Source of the DNA: an uncultured Treponema sp.
GTDB lineage: Bacteria; Spirochaetota; Spirochaetia; Treponematales; Treponemataceae
DNA: 16,853 nt
Direction: 5' to 3'
Assembly: GCA_937902125.1 (NCBI GenBank)
Contig: CALDIB010000055.1
Location: 1 to 16,853 of the forward strand
The notes beneath the pieces are model-generated. The model was not told the origin of the DNA, ran no database searches, and worked only from the letters and a program-made list of their open reading frames with translations. The position numbers were made by a program, and so were the translations under genes. Shown here piece by piece: positions 6,042-12,783 of the stretch. Position 1 is the stretch's first letter. Each line of letters opens with the position of its first letter.

Positions 6042-7850
6042 TCAGCGTTTCGCGGCTCCGCGGCGGGAAGCGGAAACTCGCGGCTTAGCCCCGCTTTTCT
6101 TTTGCGGGTCGCCGTCCTTCGCGCTGATGTGGGAAGTCCACATTTTTTTGTATAATGGGGATTTTTTCAAAAGCTCCTTGTGGCTTCCTTGCGCTAAAAT
6201 TTTTCCTTCGTCCACAACAAAAATCTTGTCGGCGTCGGCCACGGTGGAAAGCCGGTGGGCAATGGCCAAAACGGTCTTTCCTTGGACAAGGCGGGCCAAG
6301 GACTCCTGCATTACGGACTCGCTTTCGGGGTCGGTGTAGCTTGTGGCTTCGTCAAGAATGACTATGGGCGCGTCCTTTAGCATGGCGCGGGCCACGGCGA
6401 TTCTTTGCCGCTCGCCGCCGGACAAGCGGCCTCCGCCTTCTCCGCAAAGGGTTTGGTAGCCGTTTTCCAGAGAGCTGATGAAGTCGTGGCAGCCGCATTT
6501 TTTTGCCGCGTCCATAACTTCCCTGTCGCTCGCGCCCGGCCTTCCCATGCGAATGTTTTCCAGAACGCTTTGGTTAAAAAGGTAGTTGTCTTGGCTTACA
6601 AAAGAAATCAACTTTGAGCATTCCTCAAGGGGAAGGTCTTTTACGTCAACGCCGCCAATTTCTATGGAGCCTGAGTCCGCGTTCCAAAGGCTTGCCGCCA
6701 GTTTTGCCAAGGTTGACTTTCCCGAGCCTGACGGCCCCACAAGCGCGTTGATTGTTCCGGCCTTTATTTCCATGCTCACTCCGTGGAGAACTTCGCTTTT
6801 TTTGTAGCTGAAGCGGACGTCCTTAAAGGAAATCGAGTTGTCCTTGGGAAGGGCCGCGGCCTTTTGGGGGCGGAGCAAATCCTTTTCGTCAAGAATGGCC
6901 GACACTTCCGAAAAAATTGGAACCGCTTGGGCCAAGTCGTCTTGGTATGACATGATGGTGATTAGGGGAGTGACGGCGCCAAGGCTTAGTATCAAGGTGT
7001 AAAGCAGCTTGTCCGCGGCCAAGTTGCCGTAGGCGCAAAGCAAGGTTCCTATTGGAAGCATGAACAAAAAGGTGGCTGGAAAGACCACCAAGGCAAAGGC
7101 CATGCTTCCCGTGTGCTTGGCCATCCAGTCGATGAAGCAGTAGGCGCCGTCTTTTGCGGCCTTGACAAATTTTTGGTAGGAAGTCTTTTCCTTTCCAAAA
7201 ACCTTGATCACTTCGATTCCGTTTATGTATTCAACTGTGGTGTCGTTCAATATTTTTGTCTTTTGAATGCAGTTGTTGAAGTCTTCCTCGTAGCCCGACT
7301 CCATTTTGGAAAGGGCGGCCATTCCAATGGGAAGCGTGGCCAAGGAGGCCAATCCCATTCTCCAGTCGGCAAAAAAAATCAAGGCGAAGGCCGCCAGGGA
7401 GCCAAGAATGTTCGCCGTAAATTCAGGAACCACATGGGCGTAGGCCGTTTCCATGGAATCCACACGCTCGCAAATTGTGGCCTTTAGGGAGCCGGAAGAC
7501 TTGTCCATCACCGTTCCCAAGGGCAGGCGGCTCAGCTTGTCCAAAAGCCGCTTTCTTATTTGCGCCAAAACGTAAAAGGTGGCCTTATGGGAAAAGGTCG
7601 TTGACACCGCGTGAAAAAAAAGCCTGCAAAGCCAAAAAATGCCCATGAGCTTGGCGGCCCGCAAGTAAAAGTTCCAGTCCCTGCCGCCTGCCAAAAGCGC
7701 GGACACTACCTTTGCCATGGTCAGGTAAACCATCACCATTCCCGCGACGCCAGCCGTGGCGAACAAAACGCTCAAGACGTAATTGGAATGGCGGCCTGAA
7801 GAAAAATCCCACATCCAAGAAAGGACGCTTCTTTTTTTTGAATCAGCCAT
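6042..7850 (-). CDS. Exporter-fold ABC half-transporter, IrtA/YbtP-like partner
   Basis: A 602-residue partner of the downstream half-transporter. Six membrane segments span about 22-310, with EYINGIEVIKVFG (207-219) before TM5. The ATPase domain has Walker A GPSGSGKST (372-380), Q420, LSGGE (476-480), Walker B IVILDE with E501, D-loop SYTDPE and H532, so both sites of the heterodimer look catalytically intact. An odd Lys/Arg-rich, probably disordered tail follows the ATPase domain for the last 23 or so residues. I chose the ATG at 7850 because GAGGAG lies 5 nt upstream; the TTG at 7862 falls on that ribosome site. It is the first gene of the operon, whose promoter overlaps a TetR-type palindrome and which is divergent from the TetR gene. 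Probable role: TetR-regulated transport of an amphipathic compound or metallophore. Confidence 0.9.
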   Translation of the reverse strand: MADSKKRSVLSWMWDFSSGRHSNYVLSVLFATAGVAGMVMVYLTMAKVVSALLAGGRDWNFYLRAAKLMGIFWLCRLFFHAVSTTFSHKATFYVLAQIRKRLLDKLSRLPLGTVMDKSSGSLKATICERVDSMETAYAHVVPEFTANILGSLAAFALIFFADWRMGLASLATLPIGMAALSKMESGYEEDFNNCIQKTKILNDTTVEYINGIEVIKVFGKEKTSYQKFVKAAKDGAYCFIDWMAKHTGSMAFALVVFPATFLFMLPIGTLLCAYGNLAADKLLYTLILSLGAVTPLITIMSYQDDLAQAVPIFSEVSAILDEKDLLRPQKAAALPKDNSISFKDVRFSYKKSEVLHGVSMEIKAGTINALVGPSGSGKSTLAKLAASLWNADSGSIEIGGVDVKDLPLEECSKLISFVSQDNYLFNQSVLENIRMGRPGASDREVMDAAKKCGCHDFISSLENGYQTLCGEGGGRLSGGERQRIAVARAMLKDAPIVILDEATSYTDPESESVMQESLARLVQGKTVLAIAHRLSTVADADKIFVVDEGKILAQGSHKELLKKSPLYKKMWTSHISAKDGDPQKKSGAKPRVSASRRGAAKR

Positions 7851-7878
7851 ACAACTCCTCAAGTTAGCCTATTCTAAC

Positions 7879-7898
7879 ATAACAGTGTTATATAACAC
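7879..7898. promoter_or_regulatory. Composite TetR operator at the ABC promoter
   Basis: Two overlapping palindromes: ATAACAGTGTTAT (7879-7891, 6-bp arms around a central G) and the perfect 14-mer GTGTTATATAACAC (7885-7898). They share the half-site TGTTAT, so the site has three half-sites. They cover the -10 box and predicted start of the divergent ABC operon. The first palindrome recurs exactly at 8645-8657 before the RND gene. The neighbouring TetR-family protein is the obvious ligand. Confidence 0.75.
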
Positions 7899-7915
7899 GG
7901 AGAAAATTTTGTCAA
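7887..7915 (-). promoter_or_regulatory. Promoter of the ABC transporter operon
   Basis: On the minus strand a perfect TTGACA (7915-7910) is followed after 17 bp by TATAAC (7892-7887). The predicted start is near 7880, giving a leader of about 30 nt with GAGGAG in front of the ATG at 7850. The -10 box lies inside the palindromic operator, so a bound repressor would block polymerase. Confidence 0.75.
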
Positions 7916-7920
7916 CGCCC

Positions 7921-7949
7921 TTGAAATTATTTTTTTCATTTGCTATTCT
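7921..7949 (+). promoter_or_regulatory. Promoter of the TetR-family gene, short leader
   Basis: TTGAAA (7921-7926), a 17-bp spacer and TATTCT (7944-7949) preceded by TG at 7941-7942, an extended -10. The predicted start near 7957 leaves a leader of about 6 nt and no ribosome site before the ATG at 7963. It stands back to back with the ABC promoter. The palindromes lie upstream of its -35 box, so any autoregulation would act from that side. Confidence 0.55.
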
Positions 7950-7962
7950 CATCGCTAGTTCC

Positions 7963-8595
7963 ATGAAAAAAGAAGCTCTTTTAGAAAATTCCGACTCCGC
8001 CACAAAGAAAAGTCTTTTAAAGGCCGCCAAAGAGGAATTCCTTGAAAAAGGCTACCAAGAAGCCTCCTTGCGCTCAATTTGCAAAAAAGCGGGCGTCACC
8101 ACAGGGGCCTTGTATTTTTTCTTTAAAGGCAAGGAAGCGCTTTTTGAAAGCCTTGTGGCCGGCGTTTCCCAAGACCTTGTTTCCATGCTGCAAGAGCATT
8201 TTGCCTTTGAGCGGGAGTTTATAAAAAGCGGAAAGCCCAAAAAGGGGGACGGCCAAGACATGGGAGACGACTTGTTCGCCGGAAAAAAAATCTTTAGTTA
8301 CATGTATTCCCATTACGACCAAATCACCCTTTTGCTTAAAAAGTCCAAGGGCAGCGTTTACGAAAATTTCACCGACAAGCTTGTGGCCATAACAGAAAAG
8401 CAAAATTCCTTGGCCACGGCGCCCCTTGGAAAGCAAGTGACCCATTGGGTGTCCCACATGCAAATCAATTCCTTCGTTCATATTTTTACCCACGTCAAGT
8501 CCGAAAAGCAGGCCTTGGAAATGCTTCCTTATGTCATGGAATATCTAAAGGACGGCTTTTACGGCATGGTGGGCCTGAAAGAAAAAAATCGATGA
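7963..8595 (+). CDS. TetR/AcrR-family transcriptional regulator
   Basis: A 210-residue DNA-binding regulator. The N-terminal TetR helix-turn-helix domain is clear: AAKEEFLEKGYQEASL (21-36), SICKKAGVTTGALYFFF (38-54) and KGKEALFESLV (55-65). The C-terminal ligand and dimer domain is divergent, as is usual. The frame is open upstream to 7783 but would run back through the divergent promoter and operators, so ATG 7963 is the start; no Shine-Dalgarno is visible and the promoter lies close in front. It is divergent from the ABC pair and 81 nt upstream of the RND gene, and identical palindromes stand at both promoters. It therefore probably represses both transport units and is released by a transported or toxic ligand. 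Confidence 0.9.
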   Translation: MKKEALLENSDSATKKSLLKAAKEEFLEKGYQEASLRSICKKAGVTTGALYFFFKGKEALFESLVAGVSQDLVSMLQEHFAFEREFIKSGKPKKGDGQDMGDDLFAGKKIFSYMYSHYDQITLLLKKSKGSVYENFTDKLVAITEKQNSLATAPLGKQVTHWVSHMQINSFVHIFTHVKSEKQALEMLPYVMEYLKDGFYGMVGLKEKNR

Positions 8596-8612
8596 ATTTT
8601 TTTAATTAGTCA

Positions 8613-8642
8613 TTGACAACTTTTTATTATTTGCGCTAATCT
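8613..8642 (+). promoter_or_regulatory. Promoter of the RND exporter gene
   Basis: A perfect TTGACA (8613-8618) is followed after 18 bp by a weak -10, TAATCT (8637-8642). The predicted start near 8649 falls inside the palindrome at 8645-8657. The gene thus has its own controlled promoter although it lies downstream of tetR. Confidence 0.6.
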
Positions 8643-8644
8643 AG

Positions 8645-8657
8645 ATAACAGTGTTAT
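8645..8657. promoter_or_regulatory. TetR operator at the RND exporter promoter
   Basis: ATAACAGTGTTAT, identical over all 13 bases to the palindrome at 7879-7891 by the ABC promoter. It lies just after the -10 box and over the predicted start site, a typical repressor position. Two exact copies of a 13-bp palindrome at two promoters flanking a TetR gene is strong evidence for an operator. Confidence 0.8.
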
Positions 8658-8676
8658 GCAAAAATAGGAGTTGCGG

Positions 8677-11037
8677 ATGAAAGTTCAAAAATTCAACGAT
8701 TTTTTTAGAAGGGCGGGAAAATTTCAGCTTTCCCACAGAATTCAATTCTTAATAGGAATCGCGGTCTTTACCGTCATAGCCTGCGCCGCGCTTCCCCGGC
8801 TAAAACTAAGCGGAAACGAAGAGGAGTGGTTTGACGATTGGGACAACATAAAAATCAGCCAAGACCGCTTTGAGGAAAACTTTGGCGCCGACGATTCGGT
8901 GATGGCCTTGATTGAGGCCGACGACGTTTTTGACCCCGAGGTTTTGGCGGCCATCGACAAAATCGGAAAGCGCCTTGAGGCCGAAGTTCCTTACGCCAAG
9001 CGGGTCACTTCCCTTACGGCTCTTTCGGTTCCGGTGGGAACGGAAGAGGGCTTTGAGGTTGTGAACCCCTTGGAGGATTTTTCCTCAAAGGAATACAGCG
9101 CCCAAGAAATTCAAGAAAAAAAGAAATTCATTTTAAGCCGGGACTCTTTGGTCAACGCGCTTGTGAGCGACGACGCCAAAGAAACTTGGATTGTCCTTTC
9201 TTTGGAAGACTACAAGGAGCCCATGAACGACGCCATGTATAAAATTCAGCCGCCCGCCGAAAAGATTTTCTTGGACCCGGAATTTCAGTCCGGCAAATTT
9301 ACCATCAAGCCCACCGGCTTAAGCTACACGGAGTTTGAGGAAACCAAGGTCACGGAGGAACAGATAAAGACCCGAATTATGGCGGGCTTTTTGGTCATGC
9401 TTTTGTGCTTGGTGATTTTTGTCCGAAGCCTTAGGGGAGTGATTGTTCCCATTGTGGCCACGACAGGCGCCATTGGAAGCGTCTTGGGAATAAACGCTTG
9501 GCTTGGAATCGTTGGAAACGACCAAATGCTCATGCTTCCAGTCTTGCTCGCCATGGCCTTGAGCGTGGGCTACTCAATCCACTACATAAACGCTTTTAGG
9601 CTTCATTTTAGGCGGACAGGAAAGCGGCGGGAGTCCGTTTTGTCCGCGGTGGAGGAGTCTGGCTGGCCAATCTTCTTTACGGTTGTCACGACGGTGGCCG
9701 GAATGATTTCATTTTTGTTCGCGGACATCAGGCCCTTGCGCTGGGTTGGCGGAATCAGCGCGGCGGCGGTTTTTGCCGTCTACCTTTATGTAATAATCTT
9801 GATTCCGATTTTCATGTCCTTTGGAAAAGACCGTCTTCCCGCCGCCGGTTTCCAAGACCTTAAGGGCGCCACAAAGGCCGACCTTGCCATGGAAAAGTTC
9901 GGGCAGGGAATAATAAAAAGAAAGGCCCTTGTCGTGGCCGCCAGCGCCGCGATTTTGCTCCTTATGGTTCCAGGAGTCTTTAAGACAAAGGTCAACATGG
10001 ACTACACCGAGATGATGGGCGAGCGCACGCCCTTTGTGGCGCGCCTTCTTTCGATACTTAAAGGAAAGCTTGGAAGCCAATACTCCTACAATGTGATGAT
10101 TGAATACGACCAGCCGGACGCGCTCAAGTCCTGCGACGTTATGAGAAGAATCGACGAACTTTCGGACAGGCTGGGAAGCCTTTCTTCCACCAAGGTTTCT
10201 GGCTCCAAGCCCAGGGTTTCAAGCGTGACAAAAATCCTAAAGGAAATGAACCGGACCCTCAACTCCGACGATCCGGCCGGCTATTGCGTTCCCGACGACG
10301 ACAGCCTTTTGACCCAAGAGCTTTTCTTGTATGAAATTTCCGGCGGCGACGACTTGTTTGACTGGATTGACCAAGACTATTCCCGCGCCTACATTCACAT
10401 AGAAATGAACGGCTACGATTCTGACACGATTGTGTCGGACTTGGAAAAGGTCAAGGCTTGGAGCGCCCAGGCCTTTCCTGACGCAACCACAAATGTTGTG
10501 GGCGAGGTGGTCAACTACGCCGTTATGAACGGAAAGCTGGTTTGGGGCGAGCTTAAGTCCTTTGTTGGCTCCTTTGCCATAATCTTGATTTTGATGGCCT
10601 TGGCTTTCTCCTCCCTGCGGGTGGCCTTGATAGCCATGATTCCCAACATCGCGCCGGTGATAATGATTGGCGGCGTCATGGGATATTTTGGCGTTTCCCT
10701 TGACATGATAACAATGACGGTTATGCCCATGATTTTGGGAATCGCGGTTGACGACACGATTCACTTTACAAACCACATAAAGTATTTTTACGAAAAAGGC
10801 TTTTCCTACGGCGATTCGGTTTTAAAAAGCTACCGGGAGATTGGAAAGACCATGGGAATGACCACCGTAATTTTGTGCTCCATGTTCCTTGTAATAACTT
10901 CAAGCGCCATGAACTGCCTTTCCCGCTTGGGCTACCTTAGCGTCATAGGCCTTGCCAGCGCCTTGGCCGCCGACTACACTTTGACTCCGGCCCTGCTTTT
11001 GCTGGCCAAGGCTTTTGGAAAAAGAAAGGGGGAGTGA
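8677..11037 (+). CDS. RND-superfamily exporter (MMPL/COG1033-like)
   Basis: A 786-residue inner-membrane protein with the duplicated RND layout: TM1 at about 22-40, a large periplasmic loop (about 45-230), five TM segments (about 233-382), then the second half with TM7 at 416-433, a second large loop (435-625) and TM8-12 (about 627-780). The second repeat keeps the acidic proton-relay pair in GIAVDDTIHF (D692, D693). The matching place in the first repeat reads LSVGYSIHY (295-303) and has no acidic residue. The size and single-chain form fit the COG1033/MMPL exporters of lipids, hopanoids or drugs rather than the longer AcrB type. I chose ATG 8677, with AGGAG 6 nt upstream; the TTG at 8671 is too close to it. 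No membrane-fusion or outer-membrane partner is encoded nearby. Its operator matches that of the ABC pair. Confidence 0.92.
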   Translation: MKVQKFNDFFRRAGKFQLSHRIQFLIGIAVFTVIACAALPRLKLSGNEEEWFDDWDNIKISQDRFEENFGADDSVMALIEADDVFDPEVLAAIDKIGKRLEAEVPYAKRVTSLTALSVPVGTEEGFEVVNPLEDFSSKEYSAQEIQEKKKFILSRDSLVNALVSDDAKETWIVLSLEDYKEPMNDAMYKIQPPAEKIFLDPEFQSGKFTIKPTGLSYTEFEETKVTEEQIKTRIMAGFLVMLLCLVIFVRSLRGVIVPIVATTGAIGSVLGINAWLGIVGNDQMLMLPVLLAMALSVGYSIHYINAFRLHFRRTGKRRESVLSAVEESGWPIFFTVVTTVAGMISFLFADIRPLRWVGGISAAAVFAVYLYVIILIPIFMSFGKDRLPAAGFQDLKGATKADLAMEKFGQGIIKRKALVVAASAAILLLMVPGVFKTKVNMDYTEMMGERTPFVARLLSILKGKLGSQYSYNVMIEYDQPDALKSCDVMRRIDELSDRLGSLSSTKVSGSKPRVSSVTKILKEMNRTLNSDDPAGYCVPDDDSLLTQELFLYEISGGDDLFDWIDQDYSRAYIHIEMNGYDSDTIVSDLEKVKAWSAQAFPDATTNVVGEVVNYAVMNGKLVWGELKSFVGSFAIILILMALAFSSLRVALIAMIPNIAPVIMIGGVMGYFGVSLDMITMTVMPMILGIAVDDTIHFTNHIKYFYEKGFSYGDSVLKSYREIGKTMGMTTVILCSMFLVITSSAMNCLSRLGYLSVIGLASALAADYTLTPALLLLAKAFGKRKGE

Positions 11038-11076
11038 AAATCGTCATAAAATGACATAAAATTCTTGCAAATCCGC

Positions 11077-11130
11077 CGCCTTTTGTTGGAAAATCGTTAA
11101 AAAAATGATGATTTTTCTTGCCAAAAGGCG
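11077..11130. promoter_or_regulatory. Long imperfect hairpin overlapping the malQ promoter
   Basis: CGCCTTTTG (11077-11085) pairs perfectly with CAAAAGGCG (11122-11130). Inside it GGAAAATC (11088-11095) pairs with GATTTTTC (11110-11117) with one G-T wobble. The right arm runs over the malQ -35 box. It may end RND transcripts or act as a control site for malQ; there is no T-run after the outer stem, so a classical terminator is doubtful. Confidence 0.45.
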
Positions 11131-11146
11131 CGGGCCGCGCTATAAT
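11118..11146 (+). promoter_or_regulatory. malQ promoter with palindromic spacer, leaderless layout
   Basis: TTGCCA (11118-11123), exactly 17 bp, then a perfect TATAAT (11141-11146). The ATG follows the -10 box after only 8 nt, so the transcript should begin 0 to 3 nt before the start codon; no ribosome site can fit. The last 13 bases of the spacer are a GC palindrome, GCGCGGGCCGCGC (11128-11140, arms of 6 around a central G), a possible operator. Confidence 0.7.
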
Positions 11147-11154
11147 CTTTTCTT

Positions 11155-12732
11155 ATGAAAACAAATCGGACAAGCGGAATTTTGCTTCATCCCACAAGCC
11201 TTTCTGGCTCGGCGGGAATCGGAACTTTGGGGGCGGGAGCCTACGCATTCATCGACTGGCTTTGCAAGGCGGGCCAAACCTTATGGCAGATTTTGCCCTT
11301 GGGCCCCACGGGATACGGAGATTCCCCCTACGCCTCATTTTCAACTTTCGCGGGAAATCCCCTTTTAATCGATTTGGACTTTTTGGCCCAAAAGGGCTGG
11401 ACTGACTCCGCCTCAATCGCGGCTCCCGAATACATAAAAAGCCAGGGCAGGGTGGACTACGGCGCCGTGGTTTACTGGAAAACTCCGGTTTTGAACAAGG
11501 CCGCCGACTACTTTCAAAAAAACTGCTCTTCCGCCGACCGCGCCGCTTACGAAGCCTTTAAAAACGACAATTCGGCCTGGCTTGACAACTACGCCAACTT
11601 CATGTCCATAAAGGCTTTTTACGACGCCAAGGCCGCCCAAGAAAAGACAAGCGGAATTTGGTTTTCGTATTGGCCGGCCCAATTGCGCTCCTGCGACCCT
11701 TCCGCCGTGTCAGATTGGAACGCGAGCCACACTCAGGAAATAGAGCGGATAAAGACCGTCCAGTTTTTCTTTGACCGCCAGTGGAGCGAGCTTAAAAAAT
11801 ACGCCAACCAAAAGGGAATAAAAATCATCGGCGACATTCCCATTTTTGTGGCTCCCGACTCGGCGGACGTTTGGGCCAACCAAAGGCTTTTTCAGCTTGA
11901 GGAGGACGGAAGGCCCAAATGCGTGGCCGGAGTTCCCCCGGACTACTTTAGCGCCACCGGCCAGCTTTGGGGAAACCCCCTCTACGACTGGGAGGCCATG
12001 GCCAAGACGGACTACTATTGGTGGGTGGCCCGCATCCGCCGCCTGATGCAATTGGTGGACTTTGCCCGCATAGACCACTTTAGGGGCTTTGAGGCTTATT
12101 GGTCGGTTCCTTTTGGAGAGGAAACCGCCGTGAACGGAAAATGGATTCCGGGGCCGGGAAAGGCGCTGTTTGACGCCATAAAAAATCAGTTGGGGGACAT
12201 TCCCATTATCGCCGAAGACTTGGGCCTTATAACGGAAGGCGTCCGCGCCCTTCGCGACGGCTGCGGCTTTCCGGGAATGAAAGTCTTGCAGTTTGCCTTT
12301 GATCCCGGAGAGGCAGGAAAGGACGGAATGGTGAACGCCTTTTTGCCCCACATGTACGAAAAAAATTCCGTGGTCTACACAGGAACCCACGACAACCAAA
12401 CCATGCAGGGCTGGCTTGATTCCGCGGCGGACGAAGCCGTTCAAATCGCGGCCCAATACGCCTACGGAAGAAAGATTGGCCTTGACGAATCCCGCCGCCT
12501 GGCTTCAAGCGGGGAGCTTGGAAAAGCCTTGGTCCGCCTTGCCATTTCCAGCGCCGCGGACACCGCCGTCATTCCCATTCAGGACATTTTGGGCGTCGGC
12601 GACGAAGGCCGCATGAACGCCCCTTCCACCGTGGGAACAAACTGGACTTGGCGCTTTGAATTGTCGGAGCTTACCGACGAGCGAGCCCGGCATCTGGCCT
12701 TTTTGTCCGCCCTCTACGGCCGAAACCTCTAG
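11155..12732 (+). CDS. malQ: 4-alpha-glucanotransferase (amylomaltase), GH77
   Basis: Cytoplasmic enzyme that transfers alpha-1,4-glucan chains between maltodextrins and releases glucose, used in maltose and glycogen turnover. The 525-residue sequence is full length for GH77. Family signatures: SGILLHPTSL near the N-terminus, LPLGPTGYGDSPY (47-59), the nucleophile D307 in ARIDHFRG, the acid/base E354 in IIAEDLG, and D413 in GTHDN. All three catalytic acids are present. The start is the ATG at 11155; a perfect TATAAT ends 8 nt before it and no Shine-Dalgarno is visible, so the mRNA is predicted to be leaderless. No maltose transport or other glycogen genes lie in the window. The rpe promoter follows 12 nt after its stop, so it is probably a single-gene unit with possible read-through into rpe. 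Confidence 0.96.
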   Translation: MKTNRTSGILLHPTSLSGSAGIGTLGAGAYAFIDWLCKAGQTLWQILPLGPTGYGDSPYASFSTFAGNPLLIDLDFLAQKGWTDSASIAAPEYIKSQGRVDYGAVVYWKTPVLNKAADYFQKNCSSADRAAYEAFKNDNSAWLDNYANFMSIKAFYDAKAAQEKTSGIWFSYWPAQLRSCDPSAVSDWNASHTQEIERIKTVQFFFDRQWSELKKYANQKGIKIIGDIPIFVAPDSADVWANQRLFQLEEDGRPKCVAGVPPDYFSATGQLWGNPLYDWEAMAKTDYYWWVARIRRLMQLVDFARIDHFRGFEAYWSVPFGEETAVNGKWIPGPGKALFDAIKNQLGDIPIIAEDLGLITEGVRALRDGCGFPGMKVLQFAFDPGEAGKDGMVNAFLPHMYEKNSVVYTGTHDNQTMQGWLDSAADEAVQIAAQYAYGRKIGLDESRRLASSGELGKALVRLAISSAADTAVIPIQDILGVGDEGRMNAPSTVGTNWTWRFELSELTDERARHLAFLSALYGRNL

Positions 12733-12744
12733 GCGCCCGCGGCC

Positions 12745-12773
12745 TTGTAAAGCCGCGAAAATTGTGATACAAT
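12745..12773 (+). promoter_or_regulatory. rpe operon promoter, extended -10, short leader
   Basis: TTGTAA (12745-12750), 17 bp, then TACAAT (12768-12773) preceded by TG at 12765-12766, an extended -10. The predicted start near 12780 leaves about 4 nt before the ATG at 12784. The -35 box lies in the loop of a small hairpin (CGCGGC 12738-12743 with GCCGCG 12752-12757), which may also attenuate malQ read-through. Confidence 0.6.
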
Positions 12774-12776
12774 TTT
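12758..12776. promoter_or_regulatory. 19-bp palindrome over the rpe -10 box, candidate operator
   Basis: AAAATTGTGATACAATTTT: perfect 8-bp arms (12758-12765 and 12769-12776) around GAT. It is centred on the extended -10 element, where a bound protein would exclude polymerase. I cannot assign it to a known regulator. AT-rich symmetry by chance is possible, but 16 paired bases at this exact place is notable. Confidence 0.55.
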
Positions 12777-12783
12777 GGGCGCG

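Noticed and set aside
7783..7962. Upstream extension of the TetR gene by 60 codons
   Set aside because: It would run through the divergent promoter, the operator and into the ABC gene; the TetR fold begins after the ATG at 7963.
8582..8606. Terminator between tetR and the RND gene
   Set aside because: The A-run and T-run can pair only through A-T bases around CGATGA; the stem is too weak to call.
10237..10776. 179-codon minus-strand frame opposite the RND gene
   Set aside because: Shadow frame rich in His, Asn and Gly, typical of the complement of hydrophobic codons.
11710..12456. 248-codon minus-strand frame opposite malQ
   Set aside because: Longest antisense frame in the window, but malQ is complete with all catalytic residues and the antisense product has no recognisable fold or ribosome site.
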